Source: Microbacteriaceae bacterium (GTDB taxonomy: Bacteria > Actinomycetota > Actinomycetes > Actinomycetales > Microbacteriaceae). From it: DNA of 7,692 bases. The stretch covers positions 1 to 7,692 of the forward strand of contig JAHEAT010000042.1 in the NCBI GenBank assembly GCA_024642605.1, in the 5' to 3' direction. Below, one piece after another: positions 1 to 6,021 of this stretch. The notes under the pieces were generated by a model, which was not told where the DNA came from, did no database searches, and saw only the letters and a list, made by a program, of their open reading frames with translations. The position numbers and the translations under genes are program-made. How positions within the stretch are numbered: position 1 is the first letter of the stretch; each line of letters begins with the position of its first letter.

Positions 1-666
1 TCGTAGAAGCGGCAAAAATTCTTGGTGCTGCTTACTTACCCCTCCGCCCACAACAATGAGATCGGGTACAAGTAACGACTCAAGTTTGCTGTAATACTTT
101 TGCAATCGCGACGCCCACTCGACCCAAGATAACCCCTCCCGCTCCTTCGCAGAAAACGCAGCCTTCGTCTCGTAGTCAACGCCGTCGATTTCTAAGTGAC
201 CAAGTTCGGCATTTGGAACAAGTTCGCCGTTGAAAAGAATCGCAGTACCAATTCCTGTTCCGAGAGTGGTCATGATAGTCAGACCTTTGCGGCCCCGAGC
301 CGCACCAAACTTCGCTTCGGCTACACCGGCGGCGTCGGCATCGTTCAGAACATGAATGTGCCGACCCAGTTTTTTCTCAAAGAGTGCCTCAGCATCAAGC
401 CCGATCCAGTCGTCTGAGATGTTTGCAGCCGATTTCGTGACTCCGTGTTGAACCACGGCTGGAAAACAAATGCCGACTTCTATCGCGCTTGAACCGCCCA
501 GTTGCCGAACAATTTTCGATACCGCTTCAGCGACGTCTCGAGGTTTACCACCAGTCGGGGTTTCGACCCGCAAACGATCTCCAATTAGTTTTCCGGTCTT
601 CACGTCGGCAATGGCACCTTTGATGCCAGTGCCCCCGATGTCAATGCCTATGGCTTTCTTTCCCAC
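1..666 (-). CDS. ppgK: Polyphosphate glucokinase (ROK family), 3' end cut off by the window edge
   Basis: Cytosolic kinase that phosphorylates glucose to glucose-6-phosphate using inorganic polyphosphate, and usually ATP, feeding glycolysis and the pentose phosphate pathway. The 222 visible residues start with the phosphate-binding loop GIDIGGTGIKG (residues 7-17). NDADAAG follows at 108-114, where D109 is the likely catalytic base, then TLGTGIG at 134-140 and ELGHLEIDG at 154-162. The hexokinase-like ROK fold is clear, but the CxCGxxGC zinc motif of ordinary ROK kinases is absent, as expected for PpgK. The sequence follows Mycobacterium PpgK almost throughout, from memory of that family. Family length is about 250-265 residues, so roughly 30-40 C-terminal residues lie beyond base 1. 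The GTG start at 666 is chosen because AGGAG lies 6 nt upstream and the glycine-rich loop begins soon after. It lies 9 nt after the map stop, so the two are probably cotranscribed. Confidence 0.95.
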   Translation of the reverse strand, partial: MGKKAIGIDIGGTGIKGAIADVKTGKLIGDRLRVETPTGGKPRDVAEAVSKIVRQLGGSSAIEVGICFPAVVQHGVTKSAANISDDWIGLDAEALFEKKLGRHIHVLNDADAAGVAEAKFGAARGRKGLTIMTTLGTGIGTAILFNGELVPNAELGHLEIDGVDYETKAAFSAKEREGLSWVEWASRLQKYYSKLESLLVPDLIVVGGGVSKQHQEFLPLLR

Positions 667-672
667 TTTTAT

Positions 673-677
673 CTCCT
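673..677 (-). promoter_or_regulatory. Ribosome binding site of ppgK, overlapping the map stop codon
   Basis: On the minus strand AGGAG lies 6 nt before a GTG codon and shares two bases with the TAG stop of map (676-678). It fixes the GTG at 666 as the ppgK start and implies translation coupled to map. Confidence 0.8.
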
Positions 678-1539
678 ATGGCAGTGTCAAGATTTCGTAA
701 CCCGATTCGGTAACTACGAGCGTGTGTTCAAACTGTGCGGTAATCGACTTGTCTCGGGTAGTCACGGTCCATTGGTCTTGCCACATGTCCCACTGGTTAC
801 CACCGAGGGTCAACATCGGTTCGATTGTGAAAACCATGCCCACCTTCATTTCGTCGCGGTAACTATTTGTGTCGTAGTGGGGGATGATCAAGCCAGAGTG
901 AAATGCTTCACCGATTCCGTGACCTGTGAAGTCGCGAATCACTCCGTAGTTGAACCGTTTAGCGTAAGACTCAATCGCTCTGCCAATCACGTTCACTTCA
1001 CGGCCGGGGGCGACAGCCAGCATTCCTCGGCTAAGGGCTTCTCTGGTGCGATCAACCAAGTTGTGCACATCCTCGCTAACCTCACCTACCTCGAATGTCT
1101 GGTTGCTATCTCCGTGGTAACCATCGATGTACGCGGTGACGTCAACGTTTACGATGTCACCATCTTCAAGCACCGTGTTGTCTGGAATACCGTGGCAAAT
1201 GACTTCATTCACCGATGTGCAGCAGGACTTTGGGTAGTTTCTATAGCCGAGGGTGCTTGGATACGCATTGTGGTCGAGAAGAAATTCGTGAACGATCTTG
1301 TCGAGGGCATCGGTGGTTACACCCGGTTTGGCGTTTGCGCCGGCTAGTGCAATTGCTTGAGCGGCAATTTTGCCAGCGCGACGAATTTTTTCTACTTGAT
1401 CAGGAGTCTTTACTTCTGAACCAGTGAACTTGGCAGGCGCGGGTTTCCAAACATATTCAGGCCTTGCAATCTCGTTCGGCACCGATAGGCGGGGCGAGAT
1501 TGTTCCAGCTACTAGTGTTCCGCTGGAGTCTTTGGGCAT
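676..1539 (-). CDS. map: Type I methionine aminopeptidase with N-terminal extension
   Basis: Removes the initiator methionine from nascent proteins; a two-metal enzyme acting at the ribosome. From the ATG at 1539 it has 287 residues. The first 40 or so form the N-terminal extension seen in actinobacterial MetAP1c (MapB), including the segment [13 protein letters not shown]. The pita-bread catalytic domain follows. Expected residues are all present: H116 in CHGIP, metal ligands D133 ([10 protein letters not shown]) and D144 (HGD), H207 in [12 protein letters not shown]240 in TIEPM and E271 in AQFEHTLVV. The SCCTSVNEV segment carries the cysteines typical of mycobacterial enzymes. An in-frame TTG lies 6 nt upstream at 1545, but a -10-like TAAACT ends exactly 6 nt before the ATG, which suggests a leaderless transcript starting at the ATG. 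If the TTG is used instead, GAGAAG 6 nt before it could serve as a ribosome binding site. The gene is first of a map-ppgK pair and divergent from the SPOR-like gene. Confidence 0.97.
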   Translation of the reverse strand: MPKDSSGTLVAGTISPRLSVPNEIARPEYVWKPAPAKFTGSEVKTPDQVEKIRRAGKIAAQAIALAGANAKPGVTTDALDKIVHEFLLDHNAYPSTLGYRNYPKSCCTSVNEVICHGIPDNTVLEDGDIVNVDVTAYIDGYHGDSNQTFEVGEVSEDVHNLVDRTREALSRGMLAVAPGREVNVIGRAIESYAKRFNYGVIRDFTGHGIGEAFHSGLIIPHYDTNSYRDEMKVGMVFTIEPMLTLGGNQWDMWQDQWTVTTRDKSITAQFEHTLVVTESGYEILTLP

Positions 1540-1545
1540 GGTCAA

Positions 1546-1551
1546 AGTTTA
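1546..1551 (-). promoter_or_regulatory. Putative -10 element of map (leaderless promoter)
   Basis: TAAACT on the minus strand fits the actinobacterial TANNNT -10 pattern and ends 6 nt before the ATG at 1539, so transcription would begin at or next to the start codon. TTGAGC, 15 bp upstream, is a weak -35 candidate. Assigned by position and pattern only. Confidence 0.45.
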
Positions 1552-1563
1552 CTTCTCGAGGGC

Positions 1564-1569
1564 TATGCT
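1564..1569 (+). promoter_or_regulatory. Putative -10 element of the SPOR-like gene (leaderless promoter)
   Basis: TATGCT fits TANNNT and ends 6 nt before the ATG at 1576, the same spacing as for map on the other strand. No clear -35 is seen. AAGG at 1571-1574 ends only one base before the ATG, too close to act as a normal ribosome binding site, which favours a leaderless message. Confidence 0.45.
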
Positions 1570-1575
1570 CAAGGC

Positions 1576-1788
1576 ATGACACTCGTGGACCCAGCCAATA
1601 ACTCTGCAGGCCACAACGCGCAATGGTGGTTCAACACAAAGTCTGGTGAAGCAGAGTTCGGCTTTCTTGCCGCCAGCGCTTATCGAATTGGTCCGTTTGC
1701 ATCTCGCGAAGAGGCTTTAGGTGCACTCGCAATGGTGCGCAAGCGGGCTGAAGAATGGTCCCAAACACAAGCTTTAGAAGACGACTAG
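1576..1788 (+). CDS. Small SPOR-like hypothetical protein (70 aa)
   Basis: A 70-residue acidic protein of unknown role. It starts with a polar stretch, has an aromatic strand QWWFNTKSGEAEFGF (16-30), then YRIGPFASREEALGALAMVRKR (36-57, including the break at F41), and ends in an acidic tail. The R-x-GPF-x-S-x-E-E-A pattern followed by a helix resembles the second half of SPOR domains. True SPOR proteins bind septal peptidoglycan outside the membrane, but this one has no signal peptide or membrane segment, so it should be cytosolic and peptidoglycan binding is doubtful. Similar small SPOR-like genes sit beside map in other Microbacteriaceae, as far as I recall. The ATG is the only reasonable start and is preceded by a -10-like TATGCT. 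It ends tail-to-tail with panB, overlapping by 4 bp. Its aligned start, length and codon pattern support a real gene; the function is open. Confidence 0.82.
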   Translation: MTLVDPANNSAGHNAQWWFNTKSGEAEFGFLAASAYRIGPFASREEALGALAMVRKRAEEWSQTQALEDD

Positions 1789-2594
1789 AACTGTTCGCTT
1801 TCGTTCGGAAATGTTCCATCCAAAACATCACGGCGATACGCTTTGGCGGCATCTAGAAGAGTCGAGCGAATCTGGGCGTACTGGCGTACGAACCGCTTAG
1901 GAGCGTGAGCGCTTAGGCCGGCGAAGTCAGTCCAAACCAGAATCTGTCCGTCGGTCTCGGATCCACCACCAATACCGATTGTTGGAATCGCGAGAAGTTG
2001 GGTGACGCTCGTAGCGAGTTGTGCCGGAATGAGCTCCAGAACAACGGCAAACGCACCAGCTGCCTGCACGGCGAGGGCATCGACCTCGAGTTGTGCGGCA
2101 GCCTCGCCGCGACCCTGAACCTTGAAACCACTGAGCGAATGTACACTCTGCGGGGTGAAACCGATGTGAGCCATAACCGGGATGCCTGCATCGACGATCG
2201 CTTTTATTGCTTCTGCGCTTCGCTGGCCGCCCTCAAGCTTTACTGCGTTCGCGCCTGTTTCTTTCATCACGCGTATCGCGTTTGCCAGTGCATCGGCTGG
2301 CGAGGTTTCGTAGCTTCCAAACGGCAGGTCGACCACTACGAGCGAACGTTTTACCGACGAGGCCACCGCGCGACCGAATGAGATCATTTCATCGATGGTG
2401 ATAGGTAGCGTCGTTTCGTAACCTAGTGAGTTATCGGCGGCAGAATCGCCAACCAGGATTACCTCTATGCCAGCCTCATCGAAAATGGCTGAAGTGAGCG
2501 AATCGTAAGAAGTGAGACACGCGAACTTCTGCTTAGTTTCCTTGAGCTTCTGCAGGTGCCCGATTCGCACTACCTTGGGTTCGAGCTCCGTCAT
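1785..2594 (-). CDS. panB: 3-methyl-2-oxobutanoate hydroxymethyltransferase
   Basis: First committed step of pantothenate synthesis: transfers a hydroxymethyl group from 5,10-methylenetetrahydrofolate to alpha-ketoisovalerate, giving ketopantoate for vitamin B5 and CoA. The 269 residues match the family length (about 264 in E. coli) and form a TIM barrel. Key residues align with the E. coli enzyme: Mg ligands D50 (LVGDS) and D89 (VDLPF), K119 and E121 in VKLEGG, H143 in AHIGFTPQS, and E187 in VLELIP as the general base. KVQGRG (158-163) and GIGGG near residue 210 are also typical. The ATG overlaps the TGA stop of the upstream Rid gene (ATGA), with only a weak GGAAG upstream, so translation is probably coupled. 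It is the last gene of nadE-ridA-panB. No panC or panD is visible here. The M. tuberculosis panB also lies close to glnA2-glnE, so the neighbourhood looks old. Confidence 0.97.
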   Translation of the reverse strand: MTELEPKVVRIGHLQKLKETKQKFACLTSYDSLTSAIFDEAGIEVILVGDSAADNSLGYETTLPITIDEMISFGRAVASSVKRSLVVVDLPFGSYETSPADALANAIRVMKETGANAVKLEGGQRSAEAIKAIVDAGIPVMAHIGFTPQSVHSLSGFKVQGRGEAAAQLEVDALAVQAAGAFAVVLELIPAQLATSVTQLLAIPTIGIGGGSETDGQILVWTDFAGLSAHAPKRFVRQYAQIRSTLLDAAKAYRRDVLDGTFPNESEQF

Positions 2595-2983
2595 TCAGCG
2601 CGCTTCCATGCATCAACTTCAATTTCAACGAGCATCGACGGGTTGATGAATTTGAGTCCTGCCAGCATCGTTGCGGCTGGCCTTATCTCTGAGAAGAGTT
2701 CGCCATGAGCCTTGCTCACGGCATCCATGTCTTCGGCGTTGGCGAGGTAAACGCGAGTTCTAACGACATCGTTGAGGGTGTAATTTGCCTGTGCCAGCGC
2801 CGCCTCAATTACCTTGAAAGCGGTGAGAGTTTGGTTGTAGGCATCGTTTTCGTGCTGTAGCACTCCATCGACAGTGGCGGTCGACCCCGAGACGTGCACG
2901 TATTCTCCGGCGACGACGGCGCGAGAGTAGCCGATCACGGCCTCCCACGGTCCACCCGATGAAATGAGACGATCTGCAGCCAT
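2591..2983 (-). CDS. RidA/YjgF-family protein, without the canonical active-site arginine
   Basis: A 130-residue protein of the Rid (YjgF/YER057c/UK114) family, normally a trimer with active sites at subunit interfaces. Archetypal RidA hydrolyses reactive enamine/imine intermediates such as 2-aminoacrylate from PLP enzymes. Visible family features are the N-terminal strand GEYVHVSGSTATVDG (26-40), the helix with QTLTAFKVIEAAL (51-63), DVVRTRVYLAN (72-82) and the C-terminal VEIEVDAW (119-126). The usual PARS arginine aligns to A104 in RPAATML (101-107), so it may be one of the non-deaminase Rid subgroups. The reading frame stays open upstream to an ATG at 3082, but the ATG at 2983 is chosen: it has a strong AAGGAG 5 nt before it, lies just after the nadE stop, and gives the normal family length. 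It overlaps panB by 4 bp. A specific substrate cannot be named. Confidence 0.93.
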   Translation of the reverse strand: MAADRLISSGGPWEAVIGYSRAVVAGEYVHVSGSTATVDGVLQHENDAYNQTLTAFKVIEAALAQANYTLNDVVRTRVYLANAEDMDAVSKAHGELFSEIRPAATMLAGLKFINPSMLVEIEVDAWKRAE

Positions 2984-2985
2984 AA

Positions 2986-4638
2986 CTACTCCTTGTTTCT
3001 GTTTGTAACCGGAAGGCGACGGTCTCGACCGAAGGCCATACCTGTGATTTTTGGACCAATCGCGGACTGCCGGCGTTTCCACTCGGCTCGGTCTACAAGA
3101 GTAACAATCTTGCGCACCATTTCCTTGTCGAAACCGGCTTCAACAATTTGTTGAACAGACTTGTGTTGGCCAACATACAGCTGAAGCAAGGCGTCGAGCA
3201 CATCGTAATCGGGGAGTGAGTCTTGATCCACCTGACCAGGGCGAAGTTCGGCCGAAGGTGGCTTAGTAATCGAGTTCTCAGGAATCGGAGGCAGTTCTCC
3301 TGACAAGATTGCCTGGGCGTTTCGCCAGCGAGCAAGTTTCCAAACCAATGTCTTCTCAACGTCTTTGATCGGCGCAAAACCGCCAACTGAGTCTCCGTAA
3401 ATGGTGCTGTAGCCAACCGCAAGTTCGGTTTTATTGCCGGTAGTTAAAGTCAGGTGGCCGTGTTGATTGCTTAGGCCCATCAAAATCACGCCACGAACGC
3501 GAGCTTGAAGGTTTTCACTAGCGACACCAGAGAAATGCAGTTCGGATTCGAAGGCGTTAACCATCGGCTCGATCGGAACGGTGAAAAAATTGCAACCAAT
3601 TCGCTCGGCGGCATCTTGCGCATCGCTCTTCGAGTGGTCGCTCGAGAAGACGCTCGGCATTGAGATGCCGTAGACGTTTTTGGCACCGATGGCGTCTGCT
3701 GCAATCGCAGCGCATACGGCTGAGTCAATGCCACCCGAGAGCCCCAAAACGACGCTCTTGAAACCGTTTTTGTCGCAGTAGTCACGCAAACCCAACACCA
3801 GTGCGTTCCAAGCTTGCCAGTCGTCGTCGTGCTTATTGTGCGGCTCATTCACTGCCGCAGAGGCTTGACCGGCATCGATGTCTACAAAGCGCAGGTCGGT
3901 TACAAACTGCTTTGCCCGCGCAACGACAACCCCTTGATTAGAGACCGCAAAGCTATCGCCATCGAAAACCAGGTCATCTTGACCACCCACCAGATTTACG
4001 TAGGCAACGTGACTCTTGTGCTGAGCGGCTAGGTCTTTGACCAACGCGAGCCGGCGGTCATCCTTGTCGATTTCAAATGGAGACCCGTTGAGAACGACCG
4101 TGAGATCGCAATTGTGTAAACCCAGTGCTTGCACAACGGGCCCGTGTTGCCAAATATCTTCGCAAATCAGTAATCCGATCTTGTGCCCAAGATGTTCGAA
4201 GAAGAAACTTTCGGTGCCAGCCACAAAGTTGCGGTACTCATCGAATACCGAGTAGTTGGGCAAGTGGCTTTTGGCATAGCCGCCGAGTACTTGGCCCCCG
4301 AGCAGCACCGATGCAAAGTTATTTGCTATTGCCCACCCGCTGGCTTGACTACTGTCAACCAGACTTGGATGCCCCACGATCACGGCAATATCTCCCAGCC
4401 CAGAATCGAAAAGTGTCTTGGCAAGATCCTGGACGGCTTGCTGCGCCTTAAGAACAAACTGTTCACGCGTTGCGAGATCTTCGATTGGGTAACCGGTAAC
4501 CGACATTTCGCCGAAGGCAATAACATTTGCGCCTTTTTCTGCCGCCCGCTTGCAGTTTTCAACAATGTCAGCAACGTTCGCCTCGATGTCACCGACAATC
4601 GGGTTGGTTTGCGCCATGGCTAGGCGAAGTTTCGGCAT
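2986..4638 (-). CDS. nadE: Glutamine-dependent NAD+ synthetase
   Basis: Last step of NAD synthesis: amidates deamido-NAD with ATP, using ammonia released from glutamine. The N-terminal nitrilase-type glutaminase domain (about 1-265) carries the Glu-Lys-Cys triad: E44 in FGEMSVTGYP, K123 in YAKSHLPNY and C159 in LLICEDIW. The C-terminal synthetase domain has the PP-loop SGGIDS (301-306), ENLQARVRG (375-383), TGNKTELAVGY (400-410) and KPPSAELRPGQ. At 550 residues from this start it belongs to the shorter glutamine-dependent group, not the roughly 680-residue M. tuberculosis form. An ATG two codons upstream (4644) is also in frame. It is less likely because a -10-like TAGGCT ends just 1 nt before it but 7 nt before the ATG at 4638, and no ribosome binding site precedes either. 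The protein then begins MPKLRLAMAQ, as homologues usually do. It leads the nadE-ridA-panB operon, 2 nt from the Rid start, and is divergent from glnA. Confidence 0.97.
   Translation of the reverse strand: MPKLRLAMAQTNPIVGDIEANVADIVENCKRAAEKGANVIAFGEMSVTGYPIEDLATREQFVLKAQQAVQDLAKTLFDSGLGDIAVIVGHPSLVDSSQASGWAIANNFASVLLGGQVLGGYAKSHLPNYSVFDEYRNFVAGTESFFFEHLGHKIGLLICEDIWQHGPVVQALGLHNCDLTVVLNGSPFEIDKDDRRLALVKDLAAQHKSHVAYVNLVGGQDDLVFDGDSFAVSNQGVVVARAKQFVTDLRFVDIDAGQASAAVNEPHNKHDDDWQAWNALVLGLRDYCDKNGFKSVVLGLSGGIDSAVCAAIAADAIGAKNVYGISMPSVFSSDHSKSDAQDAAERIGCNFFTVPIEPMVNAFESELHFSGVASENLQARVRGVILMGLSNQHGHLTLTTGNKTELAVGYSTIYGDSVGGFAPIKDVEKTLVWKLARWRNAQAILSGELPPIPENSITKPPSAELRPGQVDQDSLPDYDVLDALLQLYVGQHKSVQQIVEAGFDKEMVRKIVTLVDRAEWKRRQSAIGPKITGMAFGRDRRLPVTNRNKE
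2989..2994 (-). promoter_or_regulatory. Ribosome binding site deciding the Rid gene start
   Basis: AAGGAG on the minus strand lies 5 nt before the ATG at 2983, inside the last codons of nadE. It favours this ATG over the in-frame upstream ATG at 3082, which would overlap nadE by about 97 bp. Confidence 0.85.
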
Positions 4639-4644
4639 AACCAT

Positions 4645-4651
4645 TAGCCTA
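4645..4651. promoter_or_regulatory. Putative shared -10 element for divergent nadE and glnA
   Basis: TAGCCTA reads TAGCCT on the plus strand and TAGGCT on the minus strand, both fitting TANNNT. On the minus strand it ends 7 nt before the nadE ATG at 4638, consistent with a leaderless message. On the plus strand it would start transcription near 4656-4657, giving a glnA leader of about 21 nt that includes the ribosome binding site. No good -35 is seen in either direction. Assigned by pattern and spacing. Confidence 0.45.
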
Positions 4652-4663
4652 GTAGCAGGCAGT

Positions 4664-4670
4664 GAGAGGA
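4664..4670 (+). promoter_or_regulatory. Ribosome binding site of glnA
   Basis: GAGAGGA lies 7 nt before the ATG at 4678, so glnA, unlike its divergent partner nadE, seems to be translated from a conventional leader. Confidence 0.75.
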
Positions 4671-4671
4671 A

Positions 4672-4685
4672 CTATCCATGGATAA
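4672..4685. promoter_or_regulatory. Palindrome over the glnA start codon, resembling an AmtR operator
   Basis: Bases 4673-4684 (TATCCATGGATA) are a perfect 12-bp palindrome centred on the glnA ATG. Written as CTAT-N6-ATAA it differs by one base from the CTAT-N6-ATAG core of the corynebacterial nitrogen repressor AmtR. A bound repressor would lie about 15 bp downstream of the inferred glnA start site and over the -35 region of nadE. A chance palindrome is possible, and no AmtR gene is visible here. Confidence 0.3.
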
Positions 4686-6015
4686 GCAACGCGATTTTGT
4701 GCTCCGCACGATTGAAGAACGAAGCGTCAAATTTGTACGCCTGTGGTTCACCGATGTAGCTGGAACGCTCAAGTCGGTTGCTATCGCCCCTGCCGAAATC
4801 GAAGGTGCCTTCGCCGAAGGTATTGGCTTTGACGGCAGCGCAATTGAGGGCCTAGCTCGCACCTACGAGGCAGATATGCTCGCCTGCCCAGACCCAAGCA
4901 CCTTCCAGATACTTCCTTGGCGCGGCGAAATCGACCCTACCGCGCGAATGTTCTGCGACATTCAAACACCAGATGGTCAACCAGCCGCCGCAGACCCACG
5001 CAACGTGCTGCGCCGCGCACTCGCTAAGGCAAGCGATATGGGCTTCTCGTTCTACATTCACCCTGAGATCGAGTTCTACCTTCTAAAGTCTTCGCAGATC
5101 GGCCCAGAAGGTCCGGTTCCTGTAGATAAAGCCGGCTACTTCGACAACGTGCCCGGTGGCACGGCGCACGATTTCAGACGTCGAGCTGTTTCTATGCTCG
5201 AGCAGCTGGGTATCTCGGTGGAATTCAGCCACCACGAAGGTGGTCCTGGTCAAAACGAGATCGATCTTCGATACGCCGATGCACTGACCATGGCCGACAA
5301 CATCATGACCTTCCGCACCGTAGTCAAAGAAGTTGCGATTGAGCAAGGTGTTTACGCGACGTTTATGCCGAAGCCTTTCACCGAGCATCCCGGTTCTGGC
5401 ATGCACACCCACATGTCGCTCTTTGAAGGCGACACCAACGCCTTCTTCGACCCAAGTGGGCAATACCACTTGTCGAAGACCGCAAAGCATTTCATCGCTG
5501 GTCTTCTGCGCCACGCATCAGAAATCACGGCGGTAACAAACCAATACGTCAACTCCTACAAGCGTCTGTGGGGCGGGGGAGAAGCCCCTTCGTTCGTCTG
5601 CTGGGGCCACAACAATCGTTCAGCTCTCATTCGCGTGCCGCTTTACAAGCCTGAGAAGGGCCAGTCTTCGCGCATCGAGTACCGCGCCATTGACTCGGCT
5701 GCCAACCCATATCTCGCCTACGCACTTTTGCTCTCGGCGGGCCTAAAGGGCATTGAGAACGAGTACGAACTTCCTGCCGAGACCGAGGACAACGTTTGGA
5801 GTCTCACCGATTCTGAACGTCGAGCCATGGGTATTCAGCCACTTCCTCAGAGCCTCGACCATGCGGTGCGCAAACTCGAAGAGAGCGAACTTGCGGCCGA
5901 AACACTGGGCGAAGAGGTCTTCTCTTATGTTCTCGCAAACAAGCGCCGCGAGTGGAGCGACTACCGTGCGCAGGTTACGCCGTTCGAACTGAAGATGAAT
6001 CTAGAGACTCTCTAA
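4678..6015 (+). CDS. glnA: Type I glutamine synthetase, GlnA2/GSI-alpha-like
   Basis: Makes glutamine from glutamate, ammonia and ATP; a cytosolic dodecamer. The 445 residues comprise the N-terminal beta-grasp domain (about 1-105) and the catalytic domain. Visible motifs are DGSAIEG (52-58), the metal-binding HPEIEFYL (128-135), HHEGGPGQNEID (185-196), the loop NPYLAYALLLSAGL (343-356) and SGMHTHMS (240-247) with its catalytic histidines. SRIEYR (331-336) lies in the substrate site. Length and C-terminus match the short GSI-alpha type and actinobacterial GlnA2, not the roughly 470-residue GlnA1. The adenylylation tyrosine of GSI-beta (NLY-DLPPEE) aligns to W374 in DNVWSLTDSE. R61 aligns with B. 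subtilis R62, linked to feedback inhibition. The start is set by GAGAGGA 7 nt upstream. glnE follows after 6 bp, the arrangement known for glnA2-glnE in Corynebacterium and Mycobacterium. Confidence 0.97.
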   Translation: MDKQRDFVLRTIEERSVKFVRLWFTDVAGTLKSVAIAPAEIEGAFAEGIGFDGSAIEGLARTYEADMLACPDPSTFQILPWRGEIDPTARMFCDIQTPDGQPAAADPRNVLRRALAKASDMGFSFYIHPEIEFYLLKSSQIGPEGPVPVDKAGYFDNVPGGTAHDFRRRAVSMLEQLGISVEFSHHEGGPGQNEIDLRYADALTMADNIMTFRTVVKEVAIEQGVYATFMPKPFTEHPGSGMHTHMSLFEGDTNAFFDPSGQYHLSKTAKHFIAGLLRHASEITAVTNQYVNSYKRLWGGGEAPSFVCWGHNNRSALIRVPLYKPEKGQSSRIEYRAIDSAANPYLAYALLLSAGLKGIENEYELPAETEDNVWSLTDSERRAMGIQPLPQSLDHAVRKLEESELAAETLGEEVFSYVLANKRREWSDYRAQVTPFELKMNLETL

Positions 6016-6021
6016 ACAAAA

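Noticed and set aside
196..700. Plus-strand open frames opposite ppgK (196-417 and 470-700).
   Set aside because: They are antisense to the clear PpgK reading frame and show no domain or translation signal.
724..1347. Long plus-strand open frame (207 codons) antisense to map.
   Set aside because: It lies entirely within the well-supported map gene, its translation has no recognisable domain, and it has no ribosome binding site. It is a codon-bias shadow.
2984..3082. Possible N-terminal extension of the Rid protein from an ATG at 3082.
   Set aside because: The extra 33 residues are coded opposite the conserved C-terminus of nadE in another frame, are basic and low in similarity to Rid proteins, and a strong ribosome binding site precedes the ATG at 2983.
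4183..4623. Plus-strand open frame of 146 codons antisense to the nadE glutaminase domain.
   Set aside because: No family resemblance, and it covers conserved NadE motifs on the other strand; a shadow frame.
4647..4660. GCCT-AGTAGC-AGGC inverted repeat in the nadE/glnA gap, as a possible hairpin or operator.
   Set aside because: A 4-bp stem is too short to mean much, and its left arm is already explained by the -10 heptamer.
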